A stretch of 64,000 nucleotides of DNA from JBGRPZ01 sp041725955 (GTDB lineage Bacteria > Bacteroidota > Bacteroidia > Bacteroidales > JBGRPZ01), in the NCBI GenBank assembly GCA_041725955.1, contig JBGRQE010000005.1, forward strand, positions 42,673 to 106,672. Reading direction: 5' to 3'. The translations under genes were made by a program, and so were the position numbers. Below are positions 54,520 through 63,960 of the stretch, piece by piece (the first letter of the stretch is position 1; every line of letters starts with the position of its first letter). A model generated the notes under the pieces. The model did not search any database and was not told the DNA's origin. It worked only from the letters and a program-made list of their open reading frames with translations.

Positions 54520-55632
54520 ATGAAAATATACTATTTCTCGTGCGTTGACTCAATGACCCCTAAAAGAAATGAGGCTTTGTACATGGTATTTGATTTTATT
54601 TGGCAAGATTCGCCAGAATACTTTTGCCCTTCTGCATTATTTGCTCATATCTATACTCATATAGATGATTTTTCTATGGAAGAGCTAATTCAAGCTCTAC
54701 AATTAGTATATCTGCAATTAAAGAACACAAATAATAATCATAATTTACTTGAAATTTTTCAAATTTATGATGCATTTATTAAAGTAACTCAAGGCTCTAA
54801 TAAGAATAAAGAAGATATTCAAACTATAAAAGAATATTTATATAGTACCAGAAATGAAATCAAAACACTTTTACAAGAAATATGTTGGAACTGGGTTTAT
54901 CATGCAAAAGCAACATATTTAATTGAATACTTTGAAGAAAATTGGTTTCAAACATTTAATTTTAATTACAAATCAAATATAAACAACGCCAATTTAGTCT
55001 TAAATCAAATTCAAAACAAACTTCTTGAAGTAATACATAAACCAGGAAATTACATACATTGGGATTGTTTAGCTATCGACCACAATTCCAGCTATCCTTT
55101 AATCGAAATTCTACAGAAGAAAAATGACTTAAAAGAATTCCCTTCAAAAAAGATCTTTACACTATCCATTGCAAAATCAACTTCTAAAGAAAATTTGATT
55201 TCATTAAGAAATGATTTAAAACAGATTCTTGATAATTTTAAACATAAGGTTTCTTCAAACTTACAAGCATTTTACAAATGCAATTATCTAGAAAATTACA
55301 CAAACCTTCAAGATAATCTTGAAAATCTTACACAGATTATAAGTGACAATAATAAACATTTAAGTCAAAGTCATTCCTACAAGAATCAGTTGATGAAAAT
55401 ATTAAGTCAAAAAGAAGGTTTTATTATTAACTATACCCTACACTGTATCCCTATTAAAATAATTCCAGAATATTATCAGCTAAATGGCACTTTTTCAGAA
55501 GATGAAATAAAAAACTTACAAAACACACTAAAAGAAGACCCTTTATATGAAAGTTGGATTCCTGTGATTAGTAGCGATCTTATCGAATACCAAGACAATA
55601 AAACACCATACGACCCAACAATAAATAATTAG
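54520..55632 (+). CDS. Hypothetical protein of 370 residues
   Basis: I do not recognise this protein. It is soluble, mostly helical, rich in Asn, Lys and Ile, with no signal peptide or membrane segment. It begins MKIYYFSCVDSMTPKRNEAL and has a possible coiled coil around 290-320. The length and base composition fit its neighbours, so it is likely a real gene. It ends at a bidirectional terminator against the HigA-like gene. Confidence 0.6.
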   Translation: MKIYYFSCVDSMTPKRNEALYMVFDFIWQDSPEYFCPSALFAHIYTHIDDFSMEELIQALQLVYLQLKNTNNNHNLLEIFQIYDAFIKVTQGSNKNKEDIQTIKEYLYSTRNEIKTLLQEICWNWVYHAKATYLIEYFEENWFQTFNFNYKSNINNANLVLNQIQNKLLEVIHKPGNYIHWDCLAIDHNSSYPLIEILQKKNDLKEFPSKKIFTLSIAKSTSKENLISLRNDLKQILDNFKHKVSSNLQAFYKCNYLENYTNLQDNLENLTQIISDNNKHLSQSHSYKNQLMKILSQKEGFIINYTLHCIPIKIIPEYYQLNGTFSEDEIKNLQNTLKEDPLYESWIPVISSDLIEYQDNKTPYDPTINN

Positions 55633-55664
55633 AAGTGCCTGCAACGAAACAAGCACCTCTTTAA
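55631..55664. terminator. Bidirectional terminator after the 370-residue protein gene
   Basis: AGAAGTGCCTG pairs imperfectly with CAAGCACCTCT around an AACGAAA loop, ending in TTT; it lies between convergent genes. Confidence 0.75.
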
Positions 55665-55676
55665 ATTTCTTTTATA

Positions 55677-56771
55677 TTAATCATCTAACATATCAACCTC
55701 AATCTTGAAGAAATCAAACTCATCACCTTTCAAAAATCTTTGTTTTTGAAGCTGTCCAACAATAATACCTGGATGAGTATTTAATAAATTAGAATATTCT
55801 AATATAGTTTCATCACTAAACACAGACTTACGTAATTCTTTCATTTGATCCATACTAATCAAATAATCTGCTGCAAAACGAATAGCTTCTTCCTCTCTAA
55901 CTAAATCAACTTCTCCCCCTTTATATTTTTTCAAGAAGATCTGATCTCTTGGGTGTAAAAAGACATGACCCGCTAGGATAAAAAAAGCATTCCACAACTG
56001 ATCGTTAGTCTGAAACAAATTTGATAATTGAATAACAGGAGTTTCATTTATCCATCTTGAAGAACCTTCAACTGTAATGTTATTGATCACTGGAGTAAAA
56101 ACAACCTTTACACCTGCCTCAGCACACAGTCTCACTAGTTGTGTTTTGTAATCAAGAGGGTGATTAAAAGCTAAAAATTTGATAACTGCTAACTTCGATT
56201 TAAAAACATTTTTCCTATATGGATTTAAATGTCTTTCTTTACCTTGTATATATCCTTTTCGCATCCATGCAAAAACAGCTCCTGTATTGGTTGTTGGAGA
56301 TAATCTTAGCTTTGAATAATAGCTTTTACCTTGTTCAAAATATACTTTTTCCCATTGCTTATGATTTGATACTCCAAAAAATTTCAATAAATGCTCAAGC
56401 AACATTGGTTTATGACTTTCATCGGGCAGCCACCCTATACGACGCATTTCTTTAACAGGAAAACTTTTTAACCATTCTGTATGATTTTTCAAATAATTTT
56501 CCTCTTTCAGAAGAGCAATCTTTAAGCGAAACTGATATTCGCGCTCCAACCAAAAATCAACTGGCACACCCAATACTCTTTCAAGGACCACAGCATCATG
56601 AACATCTATTCCTATTTCTCCTCGCACAACCTGTTCTACTTTATAAACAGGCCATCCAGATCTTTCTGAAAATTCCTGAAAAGAAATCCCAACAGTTTCT
56701 AATGTTTCTGATAAAGTGTCACCTGGCGGTGAGACAAAAGCTTTTTCACTTTGTTCTTTTATAGATTTCAT
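55677..56771 (-). CDS. HigA-like antitoxin fused to a degenerate ImmA/IrrE domain
   Basis: This 364-residue protein has a Cro/C1-type HTH (about 15-75, with VYKVEQVVRGEIGIDVHDAVVL). A long C-terminal ImmA/IrrE-like region follows. Where the zinc motif HExxH is expected, the sequence reads I265-L266-A267-G268-H269 and then H273, so the first His and the catalytic Glu are lost. Protease activity is therefore unlikely. The gene follows the HigB/RelE-like gene by 13 bases, the toxin-first order of HigBA modules. Confidence 0.82.
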   Translation of the reverse strand: MKSIKEQSEKAFVSPPGDTLSETLETVGISFQEFSERSGWPVYKVEQVVRGEIGIDVHDAVVLERVLGVPVDFWLEREYQFRLKIALLKEENYLKNHTEWLKSFPVKEMRRIGWLPDESHKPMLLEHLLKFFGVSNHKQWEKVYFEQGKSYYSKLRLSPTTNTGAVFAWMRKGYIQGKERHLNPYRKNVFKSKLAVIKFLAFNHPLDYKTQLVRLCAEAGVKVVFTPVINNITVEGSSRWINETPVIQLSNLFQTNDQLWNAFFILAGHVFLHPRDQIFLKKYKGGEVDLVREEEAIRFAADYLISMDQMKELRKSVFSDETILEYSNLLNTHPGIIVGQLQKQRFLKGDEFDFFKIEVDMLDD

Positions 56772-56784
56772 AACCCTTTTGCTT

Positions 56785-57114
56785 TTAAGATTCTCTAATT
56801 CCTAATATTCGAATGGAAGTAATTCTAGACCAATCAATATCACCTTCAGCATTCTTCTTCAAACTCTCTTTTTGTGTCTCAAAAATAAGCCTTAAATTCT
56901 CCGAAATAAGGATCATAAATTTAAGTTCCTGTGCACGTTCAGAAATCGAACATTTAGACATAGGCAAACTATTAAAATCATCTAAAGTATCTGAAGACTC
57001 TAATTCAGAGAGTCTTTGCATTATGCGAAAAGCATTTAAACCGAATTGACCAACAAGGCGCTCTCCGTTTTCAAGAAAATTTTGTAATGTTTTTGATTTG
57101 TATAAAACCTCCAT
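56785..57114 (-). CDS. HigB/RelE-like toxin of a toxin-antitoxin pair
   Basis: A 109-residue protein resembling the plasmid-killer HigB branch of RelE toxins. The central helix region (AFRIMQRLSELESSDTLDDF) precedes a strand region ending NLRLIFE, which corresponds to the WRITFE segment of HigB. Such toxins cleave ribosome-bound mRNA. The basic catalytic residues are not obvious, so activity is unproven. It is cotranscribed with the HigA-like gene downstream. Confidence 0.72.
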   Translation of the reverse strand: MEVLYKSKTLQNFLENGERLVGQFGLNAFRIMQRLSELESSDTLDDFNSLPMSKCSISERAQELKFMILISENLRLIFETQKESLKKNAEGDIDWSRITSIRILGIRES

Positions 57115-57166
57115 GTAAAACTCCTTCTATTAACGATTAGTTACTAAAATTTTAATTTTCAAAGAG

Positions 57167-57245
57167 GATTTAGTTGGGAAGATTCTACTGGTCAAAAACG
57201 AAACTATCTCGTAAAAAAATATTTACAAGAGACTCCAACTAAATC
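57167..57245. repeat. Inverted repeat in the gap upstream of the TA pair
   Basis: GATTTAGTTGG (57167-57177) and CCAACTAAATC (57235-57245) are exact reverse complements, 57 bases apart. Confidence 0.75.
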
Positions 57246-57342
57246 TGCTTTTGTTCGTGAGAAAATCAAAGGAAATATATGCCCTAGGAAAGATAGGCGT
57301 AATATATTTAGCAATATATCATCAGGCAATACTTAGAATTCG

Positions 57343-57377
57343 GTGTCATCCATTTTTTTCCAAGTATAGTGTCATCC
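57343..57377. repeat. Direct repeat GTGTCATCC
   Basis: Two exact copies (57343-57351 and 57369-57377), 26 bases apart. Repeated short motifs like these occur at the ends of some IS21-type elements, but no transposase is present. Confidence 0.55.
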
Positions 57378-57424
57378 CTTTATCCTTCTAAATTTTCTCT
57401 TTTTTCTGTAATTTTTCCATCCAA

Positions 57425-57554
57425 TTTTCCGTAAAGGTAATAAATTTTACTATAGGTAATAACTATTAATCAAAATTAGTTAACAAATTTGTTCAAATTT
57501 TTATGATTAAATTCTATATGTCTATATAACAAAAAAACATTTTTTTACGGAAAA
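57425..57554. repeat. Inverted repeat in the TA-EamA gap
   Basis: TTTTCCGTAAA (57425-57435) and TTTACGGAAAA (57544-57554) are exact reverse complements 108 bases apart. Together with the two repeats before it, it fills the 579-base gap 57115-57693, which has no gene that I can support. Confidence 0.7.
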
Positions 57555-57693
57555 ACATAAACGATTAAATTTAGTTTTGGCCTTCTAAACCCCAACAAAA
57601 CAATCCAAATCTTTAAAATTTTTATTTTCTTTAAACTAGGGATAATAAATAAAAAAAATTGCTGTTTGCCAATTGAAAAACTAACTCAAGCAA

Positions 57694-58587
57694 ATGGCAA
57701 AAATAACTACAGCAAAGAGCTATAACCTTGGTATTCTTTTTGCAATACTATCTTCATTAGGTTTCGGAATAATGCCTTTTTTAGTAAAAGATGCAATGAA
57801 AGAAGGACTATGTACTTTTAGTATCCTATTTTATCGCTTTGCTTTAGCATCAATAGCTCTTTTTATAGTTATCAAAATCAAAGGTCTCTCTTTACGAATT
57901 AATAAAAGACAGTTAATAGAGGCCATATTACTTGCAGGATTAGGGTGCCTTATAACTAGTTTTTTTCTTTTCTTATCTTACAATTATATATCAGCGGGTT
58001 TAGCCACTTCTTTACACTTTACGTATGGTGCATTTGTTTGTATAATTATGGCTATTTTTTTTAGAGAACAGTTAAATATAATTAAGGCTATTTCTATTTT
58101 TTTATCTTTAATTGGAGTGTTTTTACTTATCCGTGGCGAGCAATTAAAAATAGATTTATATGGATCTTTTTTGGCATTAATCACAGGCTTAACTTATGCT
58201 ATTTATTTAGTGGGATTAAATAAATGTTCAATAAATAAAAAACCCACTTTAGTTCTCATTTTCTATGTTGTAACTTTTTCAACGATCTTAATGATTCCTA
58301 CAGGTATAAGTACACATCAATTTCAGTGGATTCAAAATACTAAAGAACTGTATGATTTAGTGTCATTAGCATTAATTTCTACCATTTTCTCTTTAATTCT
58401 CATCCTTGAAGCAATAAAAAGGATTGGTGCAACAAAAGCTGCAATACTGTCAACAATGGAACCTATAAGTTGCTTAATTTTCGGATTACTATTTTATCAT
58501 GAAGTTATTACACTAAGCATCGCTTTGGGATGTTCATTAATAGTTCTTTCAGTAATCTTAATTTCAAAAAACAGTAGACTTCATTAA
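57694..58587 (+). CDS. EamA-family (DMT) transporter, copy 3
   Basis: A 297-residue ten-helix transporter with two EamA repeats. It starts at LGILFAILSSLGFGIMPFL, and the second repeat starts at about residue 155 (SFLALITGLTYAIYLVGL). It resembles the RhaT/EamA exporters and is more distant from the tandem pair at 4648-6575. The substrate is unknown. It ends convergent to the small hypothetical gene at 58607. Confidence 0.9.
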   Translation: MAKITTAKSYNLGILFAILSSLGFGIMPFLVKDAMKEGLCTFSILFYRFALASIALFIVIKIKGLSLRINKRQLIEAILLAGLGCLITSFFLFLSYNYISAGLATSLHFTYGAFVCIIMAIFFREQLNIIKAISIFLSLIGVFLLIRGEQLKIDLYGSFLALITGLTYAIYLVGLNKCSINKKPTLVLIFYVVTFSTILMIPTGISTHQFQWIQNTKELYDLVSLALISTIFSLILILEAIKRIGATKAAILSTMEPISCLIFGLLFYHEVITLSIALGCSLIVLSVILISKNSRLH

Positions 58588-58606
58588 AATTCAAAAAAAT
58601 AATTTA

Positions 58607-58954
58607 TTACACCTTTCGTGTTAAGGTAAAAACTCCACAAATTCCATCTTCATCATAACTACTACCGACAATTTGTCCATGCCGATTAATTATGCCTTCC
58701 CATGAATCCAAACTATAATCTATATCTTCTACGGCATTTATAATTTCAAATGCTACTGCTCGAAAATAAATTTGAATTCCATTAATTTCACCTTGTATTT
58801 GGAGTTCTACGTCAAAAGGTTTATCTCCTTGTATTTCTTCTGTAAATTTTAATACTCCCTCTATTTCGGTTCCTTTCTGAGACCAAACAAGTTCTCCAAA
58901 ATCTTTTCCAAAATAAAAATCTTCTTCAAAAATCCATTTTCCTGTTAAATTCAT
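58607..58954 (-). CDS. Small beta-rich hypothetical protein
   Basis: A 115-residue soluble protein beginning MNLTGKWIFEEDF. The GxW start, alternating strands and final GVFTLTRKV give a lipocalin-like or small beta-barrel appearance. I chose the ATG at 58954 rather than 59029, because the longer frame would add an unrelated hydrophobic stretch. The family is not certain. Confidence 0.65.
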   Translation of the reverse strand: MNLTGKWIFEEDFYFGKDFGELVWSQKGTEIEGVLKFTEEIQGDKPFDVELQIQGEINGIQIYFRAVAFEIINAVEDIDYSLDSWEGIINRHGQIVGSSYDEDGICGVFTLTRKV

Positions 58955-59073
58955 TTTACAAAGTTTTATAAAAATTAATTTACTTATAATCGAAAGTACA
59001 AAATCTAAATTGAAGAAAAAAGAAAACAAAATAAAACCAATTCATTTTTTTCTTTTCTACAAATTGATCTAGA

Positions 59074-59116
59074 AAAAAAAGAGGATTTTCATTTATTAAT
59101 AAAAAACCCTCTTTCA
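59074..59116 (-). terminator. Terminator of the minus-strand lipoprotein gene
   Basis: On the minus strand AAAGAGG and CCTCTTT pair across an A/T-rich loop, followed by eight Ts. Confidence 0.75.
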
Positions 59117-59140
59117 AAACACATAATTCAAAATATGAAT

Positions 59141-59956
59141 TTACTCATAAACGTAATTCAAAGTATACTCTTTGTCTCCATCAGTAACTTTCATTTCTTT
59201 AATATACCCAAATTCATTTACTGTATGTTTATAAATCTCCACTTCTGTTTCTATACCATTTATATATTTAGTAATCTTTGTTCGTGCATTAACAGAGCAA
59301 AATGCTGGAGTGTCTAATACAAAAGGCAAAACCCCAAATTTATGAAACGGATTCTTTGCATCATCCTCATATTCATACGCAAAAACCTCCGCAATAGGCT
59401 CTCCATTAGAATTTAAATAATTACTAGTCTTCTTCACCAAATTCATACCTTCATATTGATAAATATCTTTTTTTACAGATAAAAGCTTATCATTCATCTT
59501 CATAAAAGTCTCTGAACTAACAATTTGTTTATTATATAAAGAATACACAAATTGTATATTAGTCTCCCAAACTCCATTTCCTGTTGAAGTCATCACAGAA
59601 ACAATAACTTTATCATCTGCAGATCTAATTAAGTTTACTCTTGATAAAACATTATTCATAAAAAACTTTACATCATAAGGTTCCTTACCATTACCTCTAT
59701 AATAGATATGATACAAAATATCCATTCCATATTCTGGGCCATAAAGTTCCTGCAACATTTTACCATTCATATAGAAATCTGTTAAACGATCCATTTCATC
59801 ATACTTCAATTTTGTATGAGGAACTCCATTCATCATTATGGATGTAAATTTCAATTCTTTCGATTCTACAATAGGATTATTGTCATCTTCTTTCTTACAA
59901 GTTAAAAAGGCAAGAAAAAAAACAAATAAGTAAGAAATAATTTTAACTAATTTCAT
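59141..59956 (-). CDS. Hypothetical lipoprotein
   Basis: A 271-residue protein with a lipobox FLTC (Cys20) followed by an acidic linker (KKEDDNN). The mature part is beta-rich, with repeated tyrosine-containing strands such as LKYDEMDRLTDFYMN and EFGYIKEMKVTDGDKEYTLNYVYE. This resembles YD-repeat-like or DUF4595-like lipoproteins of Bacteroidota. Likely on the outer membrane; the ligand is unknown. Confidence 0.75.
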   Translation of the reverse strand: MKLVKIISYLFVFFLAFLTCKKEDDNNPIVESKELKFTSIMMNGVPHTKLKYDEMDRLTDFYMNGKMLQELYGPEYGMDILYHIYYRGNGKEPYDVKFFMNNVLSRVNLIRSADDKVIVSVMTSTGNGVWETNIQFVYSLYNKQIVSSETFMKMNDKLLSVKKDIYQYEGMNLVKKTSNYLNSNGEPIAEVFAYEYEDDAKNPFHKFGVLPFVLDTPAFCSVNARTKITKYINGIETEVEIYKHTVNEFGYIKEMKVTDGDKEYTLNYVYE

Positions 59957-60280
59957 TACGATAGGATTAATTTGAATTAAATTATAAGGAAGGTTAAACC
60001 AAATTTACAAAAAATACATTTATGTTTTTCTCTATTTAGGATATAAATTCAATAATTTCAACATTATTTTTCATAGAAACAAGAATTACTAACACAAACA
60101 CTACACTATCAATACGTAACAACACAACAACTAATCACTGACTATCAGTGGATTACAATGCTTCTTTAGACTTAGAAAAAAATACATGAATTATGTCAAA
60201 CATATCTCAAATCTTCTACCTTTGCAGCCCTGAAAATTGACCCTTTTTATTAAAACAGGAAATTAAACAGTTATTAGGTC
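59957..60280 (+). promoter_or_regulatory. Upstream region of the yitT-like gene with -7 element
   Basis: TACCTTTG at 60217-60224 fits TAnnTTTG and gives a leader of about 50 bases before the ATG. The -33 region is weak. The remaining AT-rich sequence shows no gene. Confidence 0.5.
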
Positions 60281-61177
60281 ATGTCATTTATCACAAAAGA
60301 AAAATTATTTTCAAAGGATTGGTTTCTTGCTTATGCTTATCTGCTAGCAGGAAGTTTTATCTTGGCAGTGGGGATTGTACTATTTGTAAATCCTTATAAA
60401 CTTGCCCCAGGGGGAACTTACGGTGTTGCTATTGTTTTACATCATATTTTTGGGTGGAAAATTAGTGCTACAGCATTAAGCTTTGACGTACCTCTACTTA
60501 TTTTAGGAACCTTTGTTTTAGGACCACGGTTTGGAGTAAAAACGATAGTAAGTACATTAGCCATTGCAGGCTTTACGTATATGCTTGAAACATACTGGTG
60601 GGGATATGATGCTTTGGTTCCAGACGATGCTTTGCTTTCAACAATCTTTGGAGGTGTAATTTATGGTGTTGCTATTGGTTTAATCTTTAAATCAAGAGCT
60701 ACTAGCGGAGGTTCAGATATTCTGGCAATGATTGCATCCAAATACACAAAGATGTCTTTGGGTAAGCTTGTAATTCTTGTAGACTCTACTATTGTTCTTT
60801 TAACCCTTCTAGCTTTTGATGATTGGAAGCTTCCTCTTTATTCATGGATTTTGATTTATGTTGAAGGAAAGGTTATTGATATCATTCTTCAAGAAGGTAT
60901 TCAAACCAATAAAACCTTGATGATTATTTCAGAAAAATATGACGCGATAAAGAGAATTATTCTTAACGACTTGAATCGAGGAGGTACTCTTATGACCGGA
61001 GAAGGCATGTATAAGGGTAAAGAAAGGAAAATGATCTACACCGTTGTAACTCGAAGAGAGTTATCAATTTTAAAAGACAAAATAAACAAAGAAGATCCTG
61101 AAGCTTTTGTCAATGTAATGGACAGTAATGAAATTCTTGGAAAAGGATTTAAGTCATTAGATGAGGATCCGGCATAA
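60281..61177 (+). CDS. YitT family membrane protein (DUF161 + DUF2179)
   Basis: A 298-residue protein with five to six membrane helices. It opens with AGSFILAVGIVLFVNPYKLAPGGTYG, then has GVIYGVAIGLIFKSRATSGGSD and a C-terminal cytoplasmic DUF2179 domain (about 215-298) containing GGTLMTGEGMYKGKERKMIYTVVTRRE. The layout is that of YitT proteins of unknown transport or signalling role. It is encoded alone. Confidence 0.92.
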   Translation: MSFITKEKLFSKDWFLAYAYLLAGSFILAVGIVLFVNPYKLAPGGTYGVAIVLHHIFGWKISATALSFDVPLLILGTFVLGPRFGVKTIVSTLAIAGFTYMLETYWWGYDALVPDDALLSTIFGGVIYGVAIGLIFKSRATSGGSDILAMIASKYTKMSLGKLVILVDSTIVLLTLLAFDDWKLPLYSWILIYVEGKVIDIILQEGIQTNKTLMIISEKYDAIKRIILNDLNRGGTLMTGEGMYKGKERKMIYTVVTRRELSILKDKINKEDPEAFVNVMDSNEILGKGFKSLDEDPA

Positions 61178-61199
61178 AACTTCTTTGTAAGAAGATATA

Positions 61200-61220
61200 T
61201 AAACTGAATTATCAGTTTTT
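61200..61220 (+). terminator. Short terminator of the yitT-like gene
   Basis: AAACTGA pairs with TCAGTTT, followed by TT. It is weak, but a second hairpin follows. Confidence 0.55.
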
Positions 61221-61223
61221 CCA

Positions 61224-62714
61224 TCATGTTTTAAGAAACCTCCTTGAGGAGGGAGGTTTCTTTTCTTTTCTTACCTCATCTACAATATTCTGAATCATTC
61301 CTTTAAAAATAAAGAAGTGAAACGGGGTTAAAACATACCAATAAAAACGCCCAAAAACACCCAAAGGCCGATAAGTTGCTGTTTGTGTAAAATAGAACTT
61401 ATCTCCACGTTTTTTTATTGAAAACTCCAACCAAGCTTCTCCTGGCAATTTCATCTCGGCATACAACAGTAATCTACCTTCTTTTTTATCCGCTAAAATA
61501 ACTCTCCAAAAATCCAATGCATCACCAGGAAAAATATCCTTCTTGTTAGTCCTTCCTCTCCTTAAACCTATTCCTCCAAGAAACTTGTCAATAATTCCGC
61601 GCACACGCCATAAAAAATCTGCATAAAACCATCCTTTTTGCCCTCCAATTTGCCATACTTTATTAATAACCATAGGTACTTCTTTAGATTTTAGACTAAC
61701 CTCTTGGTAATTTTTAAAACAACCTTCTGTGGGAATTTGTAAATGATCATTAACAAAATGATGACTCACATTCATATTAAAAGAATCTTTCCATGATGAA
61801 GTAACTATATTCTGTTCCACCCTTGAAAAAGCCAATTTGATGGATTCTTTATAAGTCAATAATTCTGGTGCTGTTATCTCTCTAATTCTTTGATCACGAC
61901 AAACAACTGGAACAGTCATACTATTTACAAGATTAACAGCTAAGGCATAATTTGTTGATGTAACAAAATACAACCAATAAGAAGATAAACGTGGAGTTAA
62001 GACAGGAAGACTAATTATTTTTCTTTTTAAGTTTCTGATTTCAGCATATTGGAACAACATTTCTTTGTAAGTCATAACCTCTTTCCCTCCAATATCGTAA
62101 ATTTGATTCAAGGCTCCCTTTACACCCAAAACATTTGATAAATACTGTATAACATTACGAATACCTATAGGTTGAGTTTGGGTATCAATCCATTTTGGAG
62201 CAACCATAATAGGTAACTTCTCGACTAAATCGCGAATAATTTCAAAGGATGCACTACCCGACCCAACAACTATTCCTGCTCTAAGTATCGTATACGGCAC
62301 CTTAGAATCAATAAATATTTGTTCAACATTATGTCTTGAGTCTAAATGTAAAGAAGAAATGAAATCATTTTTAAGCCCTGACAAATAAACCACCTGCTTT
62401 AAACCAATTCTTTCTGCCCATAGAATAAAATTATCTGCCAATTTCTTTTCCAAATCATAAAAATCAGAAATCCCATTTGACATACTATGCACCAAAAAGT
62501 AAGCATATTCAATATCCTCTGGAAAAGAATTGTAATCTTCCAAATTCAATAAATCGACTTCAATAATCTTCAGTTTAGAAATAATAGAGGGAGGAAGAAA
62601 AAAACGTGATTTATCCCGAACGCAACAAACTAAATCATGACCATGCTCTAGTAAAACAGAAATTATTCTCTTTCCTATATAACCATTTGCACCTGTAATC
62701 AGAATTTTTGCCAT
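61224..62714 (-). CDS. NAD(P)-binding SDR-like protein with DUF2867 domain
   Basis: This 496-residue protein has an N-terminal Rossmann fold (1-230) with ITGANGYIGKRI, the nucleotide-binding glycine motif, and YLVHSMS, YLSGLKND and ILRAGIVVGSGS segments of atypical SDRs. The C-terminal half (about 330-490) is DUF2867-like, with GDALDFWRVILADKKEGRLLLYAEM. The family's reaction is unknown. It has its own terminator region upstream and downstream. Confidence 0.87.
   Translation of the reverse strand: MAKILITGANGYIGKRIISVLLEHGHDLVCCVRDKSRFFLPPSIISKLKIIEVDLLNLEDYNSFPEDIEYAYFLVHSMSNGISDFYDLEKKLADNFILWAERIGLKQVVYLSGLKNDFISSLHLDSRHNVEQIFIDSKVPYTILRAGIVVGSGSASFEIIRDLVEKLPIMVAPKWIDTQTQPIGIRNVIQYLSNVLGVKGALNQIYDIGGKEVMTYKEMLFQYAEIRNLKRKIISLPVLTPRLSSYWLYFVTSTNYALAVNLVNSMTVPVVCRDQRIREITAPELLTYKESIKLAFSRVEQNIVTSSWKDSFNMNVSHHFVNDHLQIPTEGCFKNYQEVSLKSKEVPMVINKVWQIGGQKGWFYADFLWRVRGIIDKFLGGIGLRRGRTNKKDIFPGDALDFWRVILADKKEGRLLLYAEMKLPGEAWLEFSIKKRGDKFYFTQTATYRPLGVFGRFYWYVLTPFHFFIFKGMIQNIVDEVRKEKKPPSSRRFLKT
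61232..61268. terminator. Hairpin over the end of the SDR-DUF2867 gene
   Basis: AAGAAACCTCC pairs with GGAGGTTTCTT around a short loop, followed by TTCTTTTC. It overlaps the last codons of the convergent gene. Confidence 0.75.
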
Positions 62715-62718
62715 AAGA

Positions 62719-62756
62719 AAAAATAATTGTACGTATTAAAAGTACAATTATTTTTT
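62719..62756. terminator. Terminator between the two minus-strand genes
   Basis: AAATAATTGTAC pairs perfectly with GTACAATTATTT around GTATTAAAA; T-rich tracts lie on both sides, so it can end transcription of the dehydrogenase gene. Confidence 0.82.
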
Positions 62757-62771
62757 CTATTTACCTAAATA

Positions 62772-63746
62772 TCATATATTTATATTAGGAACACTCCAGA
62801 TAAAACGCTTCTCTCTCAAAAAATAATTGATCTGTTCTACACTTTGTATTGATTTTCTTTCAACAGATTCTACTGTATTAAAAGCATTATGAGGCGTTAA
62901 AATAACATTACTCATTTCTTTCATTTTAATAATTGCATCAACAGATGAATTATCAGAGTTTTGCTTATCTCTCAAAACAGCAGCAAGCTCCTTTTCAGCA
63001 TCAAAAACGTCTAATCCTACACCTCCCAAATGATTTTCCTCTAAAAGACGCAATAAATCACATGAAGGAGACATTTCACCTCTACTGATATTTATAAACA
63101 AACATCCTTTTTTAGATTTTTTAAGCAAATCATAATTGAAGTAATTCATATTAGAATTATTCAGATTCATAGAACAAACAATTATATCTGCATTACGAAC
63201 TCCTTCTTCAATTTGAACGTATTGCTCATCAGGGAATTTTACTTTTAAATCAACACAGGAAACTTTCATATTTAATCCTTTTCCTATCTTGACAATTTCG
63301 TAACCAATATTTCCTACTCCAACAACTAATAATTTCTTTTTTTCAATTTCCCAACCAGTGATTCCATCGCGCAAAAAAGATTCAAAATTATTGACTTGTT
63401 GGGCAAATTGCCTTTGTAAGTTCATCCACATCATTAGTGCATGCTCTGCAACAGCTCGATTGCAATATATAGGAAGAAACCCACATCCTATTTTAGATTG
63501 TGTTTTCTCTTTATAAGCTTTCAAGTGGTCATAGCCGGTACTTCGGCTTAAGACTCCTTCAAGCTTATCAGCCCATTTTTCAGGTAAATAACTTTGTGTT
63601 CTTACAGATATAAGCTTTGCAGGAGGAAGCTCAGCTCCATACTCCTGAATAGTTTTCCATGTAAAACCAGCAACAATATCTTCCCCAAGATATTTTTTTA
63701 ATGCAGCAGCTTCTTCTTCAAAAGCCTCAAAAAAGAAAACATCCAT
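62772..63746 (-). CDS. D-isomer-specific 2-hydroxyacid dehydrogenase
   Basis: An NAD-dependent reductase of 2-keto acids, 324 residues. The cofactor domain has VVGVGNIGYEIV, ISRGEM gives the Arg/Glu region, GGVGLDVFDAEKEL the acidic segment and TPHNAFNT the catalytic His. It is in the D-lactate dehydrogenase/VanH-like group, so pyruvate to D-lactate is one possible reaction, but the substrate is not fixed by sequence. Confidence 0.88.
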   Translation of the reverse strand: MDVFFFEAFEEEAAALKKYLGEDIVAGFTWKTIQEYGAELPPAKLISVRTQSYLPEKWADKLEGVLSRSTGYDHLKAYKEKTQSKIGCGFLPIYCNRAVAEHALMMWMNLQRQFAQQVNNFESFLRDGITGWEIEKKKLLVVGVGNIGYEIVKIGKGLNMKVSCVDLKVKFPDEQYVQIEEGVRNADIIVCSMNLNNSNMNYFNYDLLKKSKKGCLFINISRGEMSPSCDLLRLLEENHLGGVGLDVFDAEKELAAVLRDKQNSDNSSVDAIIKMKEMSNVILTPHNAFNTVESVERKSIQSVEQINYFLREKRFIWSVPNINI

Positions 63747-63930
63747 TATTTAAACGTAATTAATTTAATAAAACTGGAAATGATTGCCAACAAAACTACA
63801 TTTTATCTTGGAATAAACTCCATACAGCTAAAAACTATTTTTTACTTCTCACAGTATATAGCAAACAAAACTTAATATCAAACACTTACAAAAAACAACA
63901 AAAAAAAACTTATTTTTTTTCTCAAAACAC

Positions 63931-63960
63931 TTGCTAAATAAAGCTTTTTATGTACTTTTG
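63931..63960 (+). promoter_or_regulatory. Promoter of the SRP RNA-like gene
   Basis: TTG at 63931-63933, a 19-base spacer and TACTTTTG at 63953-63960 form a full Bacteroidota promoter just before the RNA start. Confidence 0.8.
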
